DNA of 64,000 nt from Limonium bicolor (Eukaryota > Streptophyta > Magnoliopsida > Caryophyllales > Plumbaginaceae). Below, in pieces: positions 46,673-59,690 of the stretch. Positions within the stretch are counted from its first letter, which is position 1. Each line of letters begins with the position of its first letter. The stretch spans positions 141,662,982 through 141,726,981 of the forward strand of contig CM041781.1 in assembly GCA_023374045.1 (NCBI GenBank). Direction: 5' to 3'. Both the position numbers and the translations under genes were made by a program. The notes under the pieces were generated by a model. That model was given only the letters and a program-made list of their open reading frames with translations. It did not search any database and was not told the DNA's origin.

Positions 46673-48048
46673 TGATAAGTGTCCAAATGAGCATGTTTTA
46701 TAGGTGTATTTCATATATTACATTAGCACTTTTCTTGCTCATTTCTCCACTTTGGTTAGTTTTTCCTCTAGTTATGTTTTATTGATTATCTCACAAATTT
46801 ATTGGTTAAACATGAGGAAAACCAAGCTAGGAGCAAAGTACACGAAGAGACGAACGCGTAGGCGAAAACGGGGATCAAATCGAAGCTAAAACGAATATTT
46901 TAGAGGCAATTGAAGTTGGGCCCGTATAGAAAATCGACATGTCCGGACCAGACTGGTTCGGACAGTGGTCCGGACATGTCGATTTTGCCAGCGTACAAGG
47001 CGCAACAGCAGCGTGTGAAGAGATAAAATCCTTATCTCTTCACACGCAAATACCACCGCCTTACCTCCCCCTTTACCCTATATTTCTCTTTAAATACACC
47101 TCCAAACCTCCATTAAATCATATCTCATTCCACCCCAAACTTATACCATTTTCCTCCATAAAAATACCATAAAACTCTCCAAAAATCATACATCTTATCC
47201 ACATATTATCCAAATAAATTCCATACAACACCTCATTCCATAAAAACATTCCATTTCCATACCGTTGTTCTATCCAACCTCTGCCCAAATATTAGCAATC
47301 AAGATAGTGGAGCTGAATTAATTATCTTTCCCAGATGATTTCTTTTACTTCTTAGTCTGTATTTTTAATGACGTTGGGCTAAGAGGATTTACTCCAGGCG
47401 AAGGTTAATTTATAGTCTGTTTAATTATGTAATCTATATTTCTACCGGTTAAGATAAATACAGTTTGTTACGATTAAAGTTTATCTCTCACCTTTTTAAT
47501 AAATTTCATTGATTTATTAAAGAGCTCTACTAAATCTGTTTTAATCTGATCGGTGACAAACAGATAGGTTAATTAAGCCGTAAATCTGGAGGAAACTTGT
47601 TTTCATCGGATAAGTTAGTACTCAGATGCATAAATTATTTCTCATATCTAAACCGTCCGTTTACACGTATTTTGCTTGAGTTTTCATCGGACCTTGCATT
47701 TTCAGGTAAACGAGTTCTTATGAGTTTTCATCGGACCTTAAGAAAATAAGAGGAATTTTGCCAAACAATTATAATTAAACCGGTAGAGATAGCATAATTT
47801 ATCTTCAACTTAGTTAATCTTATCTGTTATTTTATTTTACAAAAACAAGTCAATTAATCCCCCTCTTGTGACAAAGCTTAGGTACTTAATAATTCACCTT
47901 AGTCCCACGGTTCGATATCCGGTCGCTTACACTTTACTATACTACTACGACCGGGATTTGTTTGTAGCCCGACTATTATTTTGAGTTTAATTTCTTTCCT
48001 TTTGTTTTAATTACACCAGTTCCAACCACTCACATTATATAGTCTGCA
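46673..48048 (+). repeat. Element E 3' LTR
   Basis: 1376 bp, direct repeat of the 5' LTR. It lacks a roughly 37-bp stretch present in the 5' copy near 42250-42290. The TATA box is degraded to tttaaata (about 47099). Confidence 0.95.
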
Positions 48049-48053
48049 ATAGT

Positions 48054-48803
48054 CGATGCAAAGTCTCAAGCTCCCATCCTTCTTCTTGACGAATAGCACT
48101 GGAGCACCCCAAGGTCAGACACTGGGTCTGATGAAACCCTTATCTAGTAGCTCCTGCAACTGCTTCTTCAACTCAACCATCTCTGCAGGGCCCATCCGGT
48201 AGGGAGCCTTAGCAATCGGTCCCGTGCCAGGTATGAGGTCGATATTGAATTCAACCTCTCTCAGTGGTGGTAGTCCAGGTAGCTCCTCTGGAAAAACGTC
48301 GAGGTACTCCGACACTATGGGAACATCGCTCTGGAATTTCGTATCCGTCCTCAGATCCTGGGCATAACAGTAGTAGGCGGTAGAGCCCTTGGACACCTCC
48401 TTCATCAGGGATAAAGCCGATACAACCTTCACAGTCGGCTGTTTGGGTTGCATTCGGTATGACACGGTGATCCCTGTAGCTGACTTCAGGCGGAGACGAT
48501 GCTCTGCACAGTGTAGTCTGCCTCGGTACCGCTGTAGCGTGTCCATGCCCAAAATTATGTCGAACCCCATGCCAGGGAAGACTATGGCATCCAGAAGGAA
48601 TTCTGCTCCCTTGATGTGTATGCTTAAATTCTTGCACTGTTTACTGCACTTGATCAGCTCTCTGGATGGCAGCAAGACTGAGCAGTCATGGATATCCTCT
48701 GTGGGAGCATTGATCTTAGCATGGAACACTTGTGATATGAAGGAGTGGGAGGCACCAGAATCAAACAGGACTGTGGCCTTCACTCCATTAACTAGGAACG
48801 TGA
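48054..48803 (-). pseudogene. Element C protease and start of RT
   Basis: Minus strand, open to the E insertion. The aspartic protease has an intact VLFDSGASHSF active site (about 48765), MGFDIILGMDTLQRY, then the linker [32 protein letters not shown] and the start of RT ([15 protein letters not shown] at 48060). The true exon start is at 48803, after a short intron-like segment. The protease of C therefore looks intact, but RT is split by E. Confidence 0.85.
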
Positions 48804-48877
48804 CTAAAATTATAGGATAGATTTTTAAGATTCTGGGTAAATGTTCCAAGGTAATTACTCAGGGTTAATGTTTATAC
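48804..48877 (-). other. Extra putative intron in the protease exon of C
   Basis: 74 bp, ATCACAG/GTATAAAC to AATTTTAG/TCACG. Removing it gives ITVTFLVNGVKA, aligning with LTGTFPVNGVDA of B, which has no intron there. Confidence 0.65.
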
Positions 48878-48952
48878 CTGTGATGACCATTCCATTGCTC
48901 TTTGCTTGAGCCTGGTTCAACACATTCAACCTAATCTCCGAGTTTCCAACCC
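48878..48952 (-). CDS. First pol exon of C
   Basis: 25 codons (VGNSEIRLNVLNQAQAKSNG..) from the acceptor TTCATTGTAG/GGG at 48953/48952 to the donor at 48878. It corresponds to the CALGTGGTL... segment of B and is in phase with a gag exon 3 donor of the A/G type. Confidence 0.55.
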
Positions 48953-49048
48953 CTACAATGAAGCAATAAAATTCTTAGAATTTCCATTCTTATTGAAAGC
49001 TTCATGAGCAACTTAATATTTACAATGCGGAAACTGTAAAGTACAAGG
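48953..49048 (-). other. Spacer between AlkB stop and pol acceptor in C
   Basis: About 96 bp on the minus strand, with AATAAG (complement of 48989-48994) in the place of AATAAA in A, B and G, and ending at the acceptor TTGTAG/GG. Confidence 0.5.
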
Positions 49049-49643
49049 CTAGGTTTGTCTAAAAGTTAGGTTTATATGGCCCGGTTTCATATGGGACTGG
49101 TTAATGATGGGTGTGGGGGCTGTGTTGGGCTTGATTCTCTTCACCCCATGGTAGATGAGTCTACCTGCCCCACCAAAGATCAGTACATCACCCGACTTCA
49201 GGAGGATCTTGGTAGCAAGGTCCATCCTCCTTTGATCACCAAATAAGAACTCTGCGTCGTCTCCAAGTGATATGGACACTACTGGAACTCCTCTAGTGAC
49301 AGAATCTGGCGATTCGTCCTTGTCTTGGTGCATCCCTAGCTTACCCTCCTTTCCATAGAAGTTGATGATGCACACGTCGGAGGTTAGGTCTGGGACGGGC
49401 TCATCCTCCAATTCTTGTGCTACCTTAACTGCAGCTCTAATGATGGTCAGCAGTTCCTCCGGGATTGGTGGCACCTCCACCTCTCCATAGCTCTTGGTGG
49501 TGTGGTTCCACTTCTTACCTAGGCACATGATCTTCACCTTCATGGTTGAACCATTCTTGAAGGTAGGGGTGTAAAAATTTCCATCCTTCACACCTAACTC
49601 CCTGATCTTGAGGATCAATGTATACTGGACTGCTGGGGTCAGG
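49049..49643 (-). CDS. AlkB-type 2OG/Fe(II) dioxygenase exon of C (5' end cut by F)
   Basis: About 197 codons open from the F insertion to the stop, starting within the LTPAVQ part that aligns with YLTPEAQ of A. Residues: FYTPTF..GSTMKVKIMCLG, CIINFYGKEGKLGMHQDKD (iron His and Asp), VPVVSISLGDDAEFLFG, SGDVLIFGG, IYHGVKRI (distal His), HINLTFRQT (first Arg of R-x5-R is His, as in A). It is clearly diverged from A, B and G over the whole domain while keeping the motifs, so AlkB has been in this group of elements for some time. No frameshift or stop is present. Confidence 0.88.
49639..49643. repeat. Left flank TCAGG, presumed target site of F
   Basis: The 5 bp before the F LTR; the right copy lies outside the window, so it cannot be confirmed. 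Confidence 0.5.
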
Positions 49644-52600
49644 TGTAACACCCCTCTCCATAATCACGATATAATCTCTCACGTAGCAATAAATAAAACG
49701 TCTCGCAGCGGAAAAACAAATAACCATTACAAAACTCACTCGGGTGTCACCGGCCGTTACTCGCCCATGCGAGCAACGCAGCCAAACTACATCCAACTTC
49801 CAATACAAATAAACTGCTAACCGCAGTGATAACGAGAAACTCCTATACATCACACTAAGTCCATCAACCATAAACATCGACAAGTGAGCATCTACCCAAT
49901 CCAGAAAATACTTAACCTTACCATAAGACCATACACCATCTTCATTACAATACCACATCTCCAATTACCCTGTTCCTGCTCTTCAGCTCCGACAATGATC
50001 AACAACCTGCATGAGTGTAGTATCAGCGATAGACGCTGAGTATGCCGGGCCTGGACCCTAATGGTCACTTGTCATTTTAACCATCTTGTTATTAGATTGG
50101 TTACATGCTTTACCATTTTACAGATATATTCAATACTGTAATAAACATGCATAATAAATCCAACCATCCATCCAAATATCCATAAACATTCAACCATCCG
50201 TCCAAATATCCGAACATTCATTTAATATTCCATACAACATTTATATATCGAACGTATCGAGTAATAACAATGTAATGTACAATGTACATTCGCCGTAGCG
50301 TACAGTTTTCTTATTTAATTCACCTTAGCCTGGTAGGCTCCATCCAACCATCAACACACAATAAATAACCACAAGTATAACCAATGAACAACAAAGCAAA
50401 AAACGAGATTAATAAACAAGTATCAAGTCTCGTCCATAGTATTGTTCGCCACTGTATAAGTCTCAATTGTTTTAGTTGTTCAGTTATACCTAGTGAAATG
50501 TCTCGTTAAAACATGTCCTAGTTAGCCATATATTATGGCGGGTCACCCACGGCAGTAGCCACTCCAACGGTAGAGTCTCCGACCAACGAGCCATTCTAGC
50601 TCACGGGAAATTTTCTTGATACTTACGGACCCGTACGCGGACATCCTGGTATCGTTTTTGTGATCACAGCGCGCACCAAGAGCCACATCCTCTTGGCTTT
50701 ACTTCCATTCCATTAATTAATTAATTATACCATCGCATCGCATTACCAATTTTCTAACACAGCAGACTAAGGTCATTAGTCCAATCCGGATCTGTAAACT
50801 CAGGATCCAGTGCTAGATACAAGAGCGGCGTATAGAATGGCCAATGCTCCATATAAAAGTCTCAGATAATATGTATATCTTATTATCTTAGTGCTACAAC
50901 GTTTTTTTGACGTTCCTTATGTTTCATATAAGATAGCACCATAGCCGCTAGTTCGTTTTATATATAGGTTCATATATACGAACCAATACTGTTAACTCAA
51001 CAACAGTAAATAATAAGCAGCTACAATATACAATTCATGCATATTAATTATCACGTTCAGACAAACAATCTTATCACAGATCACACAGAAGTCTGAACTG
51101 AGGAAGCCCTCAGAGACAATCCGAGACATATAACAACATACAAGTTATATCAACCAAATCCGAGCCCAAGGAGCAACCTTAGGACAACTCGGATCAAACC
51201 CCTTTACATACCGTTCACCCTGACTGTATTACGGTGGAGTATGAATCAGCAAGATCCTACGCTCCGTGTAGTCCGTTAGCTCGTCAAGCGTCCTTGTCAG
51301 CAGTATACTCTAAACGGTAATAAAACTATAAGTCAGTCTCCATGACTAACTACATCCGGTATTTCCGAATTATAAGTAACCCCGACAGTTCACCCCTGTT
51401 TTCTACAGTCATTTGTTACGGGTTTCTCTAAAACAGTCGGCTTCGTTACTTAAAACGCGTACGTCAAAACTATTTCAACTGTTAAGTTTAATTCCTTATA
51501 TTTCTTTTAATCTTATCCACATCTAGTTTAGGTACGTAACCTATAGTTGCATGTATGCATGCATTCTTGTATTAAATTGCATTCTAAAATTCATAACTTA
51601 TAGTTCGCAACTATATTTATTTTTTTTAAAAAATAACCACCACCATTAAATCATATGGTTTTCAACCAAAATATATTTATCCACCTTATATACATTATTC
51701 TTGTGTATGTATATATTTTTACCACGTAGGTAATTCTCATGAGTTTCATAAACTCTTATATTTTATGTTACATTTTATCATCTTTTATTAGATGATTATT
51801 CCCATTAGTTGTATTACATTATACAACTTATATTAAGATTATTATCCTAACATGTAACATTTTATGTTGTATAAATACAACTCCTAAGGTTTATTCCATA
51901 AACACCTTAGCTTATAAATCCCATTTATTTATAGTTTGTCACATTATTTTATGTGCGTACCCTTCCTTACACTAATTCCATTAAACCACCTTAATACCAT
52001 ATAATTGTCATAACATTTATGACATTGTAGACCATAGTCTAAAATTCATTTCCCAACTCTTATTAATTCGTATAGCCCCTGAATTTATTTAAATTCCCTT
52101 TTTGACCACATGACATTATGTAATGTTATACAAAAATGCTAATATCATTTGATATGATATTTTTATTTCCTTTAACTCATAACCTATAGTTTTTATACAA
52201 AACTATTTATTATTGCCTCTTAGGCACCATAAGAAAATCTTATTCTTTTCCATAAACCATAGTTTCCTTAATTTACAAAATCACCCCATAATCATAACAT
52301 GTTATATATTCCATTTAATATAACATTTCTAACTTATAAAAGAGCATAACCTATGGTTATTTTTGTAAATTCCGAACAGCCCTTGTGCTGTTTTATAATT
52401 GCCATTTGGCCCTATTTATAACATATAGTTTTATAATATCCTTAAACCATATATTATACACATATCTTATTAAATACTCTTATACAATTCTAAAAATCTC
52501 CAAATTTTACCAAAGGGTTATAAATATCCTTATTAACCCATACTCTTGGTATTTACCATTCCACCATCTATTTTTCTCCAAAGTGTCATAATGACATAAT

Positions 52601-55275
52601 AACTATATATTACATATATAGTTTATTTTAATTCCAAAACAACTCAATAAATTCCTAAAAATTCCTAATAGCCCATGGGTGTTTAAAATACCATTGTACA
52701 CCCTTTATTTTGGTAATAACATATTTACCACATATGTTATAAAATATTACCATAAAGTACTTATCTTATTATAAAACCTTAAATAAGTTATTTAACTTAT
52801 CTAGTTTGGTCAAAACCTAGCATATGGTCAAGGTTGACCACCTTAATATTTCCTTGACCACCAATTCCTTATAATTACGGTTTAGTACCCAAACTTTCTA
52901 AAATTCACCATTTAACCCCAAAACTTTATAAAATCTTATAAACTTTATTTTAACTCCTTTTAACCTCTAATTTTCGGCTTAATTATTATATAGCCCCCAA
53001 ATTTACTTTAATTACACCTAAAACCACCTTTTCAATTCGGTAATGCATTTATACTACTTAAACTTAAATAAAAGCTTGTAAATGCATAAATAAAATGGCC
53101 TAAAATACATGGCCTTATTACAAACATTTGCTCACAAAATAAATTACACATAAATGTCCCAAAATATACCCTTAATTCTCGGCCTCACCACACACTTTCC
53201 ATTTAATTTCCAAACTTCCACATAATGTCTTAAATTTGACAATTATGCTTGTTTAATTAGTTATAAAATTTATTAAACCATTCCTTAAACATTTTAAGGT
53301 CAATCAAGACCTTATTTTACCCTTCACTCACGGCAATTTAATTAGGAGTAGTTTAAGAACACATTAACTTAGCAAAGTTAATGTTTAAGTGATTTATACC
53401 TTGATTTAGCTTAGGTAATCCTTGTTTGGTTCGGCCACCTTAAGTAGAAATTCTCCACAGCTTGTTTTACATGTTTTCAAACAGAAAACAAGGCCTAGTT
53501 AGTCTCCAAGCAAGATCTAACCATAAGAAGTAATTTAATGTAAGATTTAAGGTAAAAATTACCTTAAGAGTGCAAGGAGAGTTCAAGATGGTTTCAACCT
53601 GAATCAAACACAACACAAGGTGTTAGATCCACCATATTGGCATAGGAAATACCTAGATCTCAACAAGCTACCTTGTTATTAGGTTTTACCTTGGAAAATG
53701 CCTTAAAAGATGGTATTTCCATTGGATCTCGGCCACCCTTGCTCCAAATGGCTAACTAACAGATTCTACATGAAAAGGAGAAGACGATGAGGCTATGACC
53801 AAAGTTTCACAGCCGAACTTGAAGGGAATCAAAAGTTATGAGCTTAAAGCACATTTTTACCTTAAATGGTCAAGACTTGAACTTTCCTCCTTAGATCTGG
53901 TTATGAACGAGATTGAACCTTCCTTTAACCTCCAAAACACTCTACATAGATGTATAGAAAAGGTTGGAGTGTAGATCAATCGAAAAAGGAAAGAAAGATG
54001 AAGAAAATGGGCATTTTTATGCCTTAAGAGCTTACCTAGAGCTTGAGATCTCATCAATGGTGCTTGGGAACCTTACCTACGGTGGAGGGGAGCCAAAGAG
54101 AGCTCAAGGGGTGAGCCATCTCGGCTGAAGAGGAAGGAATGAAGGGGAAAGACCTATTATTGCCTTAAAGCACTTTTTTGAATATTTTAGGTCATTATTG
54201 GTTTGATGACTCATCAATGCTGATTGGAGTTGGATAATTGAAGCTCAATCAGTGGAGACAAGAGGAGGGGCATCCGTTGAAGATAAGAGAAAGGTAGGGC
54301 TTGATTGATTCAAATTTTGATTGAAAATGGAGTAAATATGTTACTTTAATTCATTTAATGTAAGGTGAGTCACTCTCCTTGTCTTGTTCCTACATGGAGC
54401 CACGAAATGTAAGGGAAAGAGGAGCAATTGGAGGCTCCAAATCAGCTGGCTCACATGGGAAAGGTAAGTGGAGCCCACTTTTTTGTTTTATAAGGTAAAG
54501 TATGTCTTTTTTTGTTATTTTATGCTAAAGTAAAGGACTATATTTAATTGTCACATGGGACTTGTCTCTTGGTCTGTTAAGAGACTTATTTATGTGATTT
54601 TATGTAGTCCATTTCGTGGTCAATGGTCAACATTGACCAACTTAGTCAATGTTGACCCAAACGGGCCCCACATTAGGGTTTTATTAATATTTTAATATTA
54701 ATTTTGTAAAAATTCGTAAATTTCTGGAATTAAATTCCTAATATCATATAATATGATATTTTATTATATTTAAAGGTATTTATAACCTTTTAGCTCTATT
54801 TAAAACCAATTTAAAAGACAATTTCACAAAAACGTGCTTTAAGGAGTTTTAGCGCACATTTTGTGTTGCCTGGTGTTTTCTGAGCTTGGTTTTCTTTGAC
54901 AATGGTCTTGTTGTGTACCTTACATGATATTTGATCATGTAACTCAGTTTTTATCATTTAAAGGTCATTAGGCCTTTAGGTTTTCTTAGAGCACCTTTTT
55001 GCTCTATTTGACCATGTAGCATGAAAGTGCTTGTTCTTTGTGTTGGAGTGTTGTCCAACGACATTAATATGTTTAGTAATGTGTTAATATGCTTAGGACA
55101 AATTTTTAGGTCCTAAGTAGTTCATTTGGGTATTTGTTTACCCTTAACAGTCAAAGGTGCAACATCTTGATTTGTGTTGACCACTGTTGTTCTCAGTTGA
55201 CTTTTGAGGCACGTTTAGGCCTTAATTAATGTGATTAAATATTTAATCCATGCTTTATTAATTTGGGGTATTTTA
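49644..55275 (-). mobile_element. Element F 3' LTR (5.6 kb)
   Basis: Begins TGTAACACCCCTC at 49644 (LTR end on the minus strand) and ends at 55275, where the minus-strand start reads TAAAATACCCC (TG mutated to TA), followed by a PPT. At 5632 bp it is very long. It shares with A and B the same terminal sequence, a U5-side hairpin (49756-49777) and the 'gtgctttaa..gcgcacattttgtg' tract (54832-54865). It is AT-rich throughout and I see no gene and no clear nested insertion in it. Confidence 0.82.
49756..49777 (-). other. U5-side hairpin of F
   Basis: GTTACTCGC / GCGAGCAAC with a CCAT loop, one mismatch in 9, 113-134 bp from the LTR end. Confidence 0.55.
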
Positions 55276-55294
55276 ATCTTCCCCCCTTAAAAAG
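55276..55294 (-). other. Polypurine tract of F
   Basis: Minus strand CTTTTTAAGGGGGGAAGAT beside the LTR. Confidence 0.8.
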
Positions 55295-55833
55295 ACTTCG
55301 TCCCGAAGTCTCTCAATTAAATAGGTAAATATATAAATGTATAACTACCCATTATTCCCATAATGTATATCTATGTGATATATCATTTACACACATCGTG
55401 TTGTGCCTATACAGCACATACCATCACTTTGTGGCGTTAGTTCATTCATATATGGATATAGGTGATCCATCAGCACCATCATTTCCTATCAGTTCTACCA
55501 ACCCTGACAACCTCTCTGAGGTGTCCATAACATTCCATTGTTCCACATTCCATATCTAATGATTCATTTCGTATCTAGGCGATACCATATGTAATCATTC
55601 TATAAAGCAATATGAATCATATCACAATAGCATAAGAAAAGTGTTACACACCTGGTGTAACACAACAGTCATACAGGTATCTCGTAAGATACATACATAC
55701 AAGTGCACATCACACACACAAACCAAAAACGCACGCCCCGCGTACCAACCATAACCACCAAAACCAGTTCACTGTATGCTATGCATACTAAATAATTCAC
55801 ATACTAACCAAACAAACCTCGTATGCCCCGCAC
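55295..55833 (-). other. Element F internal 3' end, noncoding
   Basis: About 540 bp between the F PPT and the insertion of B. No pol sequence is reached. Contains gcacgccccgcgtacc (55732-55747), resembling the hairpin zone of the related elements. Confidence 0.6.
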
Positions 55834-55924
55834 TGTAACACCCCTACTACGCACATGTCACTAAATGAAATCGCAGCGGAAATAAATAACTAAACAGTAA
55901 CTAACGCTTCGGTGCTACAACGAC

Positions 55925-55946
55925 GTCAACCACCCACGTGGTTGAC
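55925..55946 (-). other. U5-side hairpin of element B
   Basis: Perfect 9-bp stem GTCAACCAC / GTGGTTGAC, loop CCAC. Relative to A, two stem positions differ and both partners changed to keep pairing. Confidence 0.7.
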
Positions 55947-57235
55947 AAGGCAGAATAAATACAAGTGTACCGGTCTGATGATCAGACTCCCGAGCATAAA
56001 ACTAAACCATAAATACATTATATACAATACCGAGTAATACATACATCCTTCACTGTTAAACATCACTGTATACTGTCACAACCAAATATAAACAACGCCA
56101 CCGGAGCACAGGCGCATCCCGGGCCAACATCCCAAAAGTACTCAAAAGTAAACCACATCCTAGGATCTAGAGCCACTCCGCTTCTTCGATCCTCATCCTG
56201 CAGTATAAGAAATATGGATCCCCCGAGGGGGTCAACAACCCATGGCTGGCATGGTTAACGCGCAGCCCATCGGCTACCGGGATACGCGCAACTAATTGTC
56301 ATGATAACATGGCATTCATTTTTACATAACATAACATAACGTAATATGTGGCATAGCAACAATAGTGCAGCACAACATCACATACACAGTGGATCTTCGT
56401 TCCACAATAACAAACCACAAGGGTCAAATAACACAAGAGCCTAGAGAGTGATTCACTCTCATGTTAAGCTCGTTAAACACACTCATTACCGTTCTGTTAG
56501 ACGAACGAGTAACTTAAGTCACAGATGGTTCGGATTTAGTGACCCGAACACACCACACAAACACATGTTCCCACTAAACCGATCATAAGTCAGAATAGGT
56601 AAGCTTTGGAAGAAGCTAGCGGGAGATCGAACGCCAAATTAAGGAGAACAATCTTAACAACATAAGAGTCGAATCTGATTCAGATATCTACTCTTAACTT
56701 ACATGCATGACCGGACAACCGGATTCCTCACTTCCCAGTTAACACTTGTTAGAAGTTCATAGTGGAACTTAACAACCAATACACAATAGGTGGTAAGTCA
56801 TGTTAGACACACACAAGGGAAATGAGACACAACATAACATCACAATAATATGAATAACTGTAAACTCATTACATGTTTAAATCTTATAACGTCATAAACA
56901 CACAGAAAAACATACAACACACAAGCCGGTGTAAACCGGTAGACAACAGACTGCAAGAAAACCATACCTTGGTCCTTGCCTCGTTTCGTTTCCACCTTGA
57001 GAGAATCCTAAACACATTAGTAATGTCGGTTAATTTACGCACTAGTCCATTATTAACATTATCTACTCAACATTACTAGTTTATTTTCATTTTACACTTG
57101 TTACAACTTTTCATCCTTTTAATTGCCTTTAAAACCCACCTAACATGTCTCACATAACCTTATAATATCATTACTAACCAACTACCATTTTTAGATAACA
57201 ATTCCTATCTTAAAACAATAATTTTTGGTCCATAT

Positions 57236-57560
57236 AGTGGCCTGTCCGAACTTGTGTCCGAACCTCCAAGTTCAGACGCAAGCCGTGACTTTAGACAGAA
57301 AACAGACACACGTCCGAACTTATGTCCGGACTTCGGAAGTTCGGACGTGAGCCGAGAAAAATCTAGACAGAAATCCGTGCGTCCGAACATGTGTCCGGAC
57401 TTCCCAAGTTCGGACACAGTTCGAGGATAATCCTAAGGAAGAATGGGTACGTCCGAACTAGTGTCCGGACTTCCCAAGTTCGGACACTGGTCGCGAGTGA
57501 AAATTCCTTTACCCAACAGAGCCTGTCCGAACTTCCATATCCGGACGGAAGTTCGGACAA
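57236..57560 (-). promoter_or_regulatory. GTCCGAAC/GTTCGGAC palindrome cluster, element B LTR
   Basis: Five units of about 60-75 bp, each GTCCGAAC..GTCCGGAC..AAGTTCGGAC. It holds the same relative place as the GGTCCGGGAC cluster of A but with a different motif. A TATA-like CACTATATGG (minus, about 57229-57238) is at its promoter-side edge. Confidence 0.55.
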
Positions 57561-59672
57561 GGCATTATACTCAAATTTCTAAGCCTTTAAACACTTAACC
57601 AAATTTCCCCAAAGCCTCCAACACTTATAGTATCTTCTCCTTAAGTTTCTAAGTGGTATTCCTTGCCTATTCTAATCATTATACCAAGATATTTCTTCCA
57701 CACAACATCATTACTTAAACATCATATCTTACAAACTAAAACTCCTTATGTCATCCTTGAAATCCATTTTCCTAAGCTTACACTTTCTCCTTATTTACCA
57801 AAGTTTGCCTAAGTCTTTATCTAAATCCAAAATGACTTTGGTACATACTAAAACCTCAAGCTCATGCCTAAGTCCTTGTTACATCCTAAATCACCTTAAT
57901 GCATGTTTCTTACACAAGAACAACACTTAACCAACCTAAACACCTCAACTTATCAAACTCATTTTAACACTTAGAACTTCTCATTTATTACCTAAATTTC
58001 GACATAGGTTCTCCTAGAACATTACTAAACCAAAACACATTGTTTTTACCAACAAACAACCAAGAACACTAAAATCCATCAAGCACTTATTATACACAAA
58101 CTCCACTCACAAAGCACTACATCACAATATAGTGCATAATTTAAATTGCATGGCACTTAGGCCCTTAAATGACATGGCTCTTAGGCCCTTAAGATGCATA
58201 AATCATAAACACTGAATTTCCACAATATATTTGCCTTTAACCTGCAAATACACTCAACAACACATATGCCTTTTACTAAGCTCTTGAGAACACTTTACTA
58301 AGTCATTCACCATTTGCTCTTTAGGTAGTTTTAACAAGCATTATAAGCTCATTTCTCCTAAGGCATTAAACAACATTAGGTTAGTAGATTTACCTCTTTT
58401 CCAAACAACTTCTTTCTTGTTTCCTTTAAAAACCGGTAGGATTTGATTCTTTGACAAGTTCTAAACAATATACAAACATTATAATGAGTATTCAAGCTAT
58501 AAGCTTCATCTCATTGTAAACCCTAATTTTACATTGTTTCAAAAACATTAATGTAGTTGTTTTACCTTGCTCTTTGAAGAGAGTTTGAATGTCTAACAAG
58601 AGAGGACTCCACCTAGTCCATGAAGAGTTGGAATGAAGCTAGAACAAGGTCACACAAAGAGCTCCTTCAATATGTATTTTCGGTTACCACAAAACATGAA
58701 GGAAATGAAGTTTTTATTTGAGATTCCTTACCTAGAAGCAAAGGAGAGTAACAATATGTAAAAATACAAGCTCAAGCTCCTTCAATGGTGGAACTCCATG
58801 GCACCGAAATGGTGGTCTTGGAATTTTAAGAAGATAGAAATGAAGAGCTTGATGAGAGAAAGAGATCGGTGGTGTTTGTTTTTGATTTGGACAAGTGAGC
58901 AAGATTTTACAAGAGATCAAAGAAGAGGTTTAATGGAGGTGGTGTGGTATTACCGTGGAAGAGAAGGAAGAAGAGGGTGTGGAGCCGTGTGAATACAAGG
59001 GAAGATAAGAGAATGAGATAGAATTTGCTTTTTGAAGATATTTATACTTATAAAGTAAAAGTAGTTATATTAGTCATCTTTATTTGTTTAACAAAATAAT
59101 AAGTGGTGGTGAGTCACCACCCTTAAGAAACCGGCCCCCTTTATTAATATGAGGGTACTTTAGTCTTTGTTTGTCAATTTAATTACTTAATACAACATAT
59201 GTTATAAACTAGCTTATAAAAAGCACTATTCACCAAACAAGGCACTTAGAAGTGAAATTTTTGATTTCCCATTAATAGACATCCAAATGTGATACTATAT
59301 AGTACACATATATATTTAAGAGTAATGATGGACATCTAGCCACTCAAAACTCATTTACAAGACAATTTTTCAAAAATGTGCTTTAAGACTCCTTAAAGCA
59401 CATTTTGTGTTTAAACTTGTTTTCAAGCTTGGTTTTCTTTGGTAATTTGGTTTAATATGTTCATTAGTGTATAAATGAGGTCTTGGTAAGTTCATTAGGT
59501 CTTAACCAAGTTTATCCCAAGCTTAGAGCACATTTTGGCTCTTATTGACTTTAAAGCACATTTTGTGTTTTCTTTTGTTTAAATTTGTTTACTAATGTTT
59601 CTAAGACTCTTTTTAGTCTTAATACACCATATTTAAGTGTTTAAACAATATATTAAGGTTTGGGGTATTTCA

Positions 59673-59690
59673 ATCTACCCCCCTTAAAAG
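59673..59690 (-). other. Polypurine tract of B
   Basis: Minus strand TTTTAAGGGGGGTAGAT next to the LTR. Confidence 0.85.

Larger units (their letters stand above)
41126..48048 (+). mobile_element. Element E: gag-only Athila/Tat-like retrotransposon
   Basis: 6923 bp, plus orientation, inserted in the RT of C with target duplication ATAGT (41121-41125 and 48049-48053). It has 5' and 3' LTRs, a perfect Asp-tRNA primer site, a gag gene, an acidic second frame, a long noncoding 3' part and a PPT. No protease, RT, RNase H or integrase is present, so it would need enzymes in trans (a TR-GAG/LARD-like element). Confidence 0.93.
55834..59672 (-). mobile_element. Element B 3' LTR
   Basis: 3839 bp, TGTAACACCCC at 55834 to ..GGGGTATTTCA at 59672. 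It is homologous along its whole length to the LTR of A. Left flank CGCAC (55829-55833) is the presumed target site. It has the U5 hairpin (55925-55946), a 15-nt palindrome (55973-55987), a GTCCGAAC/GTTCGGAC cluster (57236-57560) and the gcccttaaa repeat (about 58160-58195). Short frames in 58732-58992 are chance. Confidence 0.92.

Noticed and set aside
41126..48048. D and E as an autonomous/non-autonomous pair
   Set aside because: Their LTRs are unrelated, so D is not the evident partner of E, although both use an Asp-tRNA primer site.
57205..57582. Ser/Arg-rich frames over the B palindrome cluster
   Set aside because: Periodic frames forced by the roughly 65-bp repeat, present on both strands.
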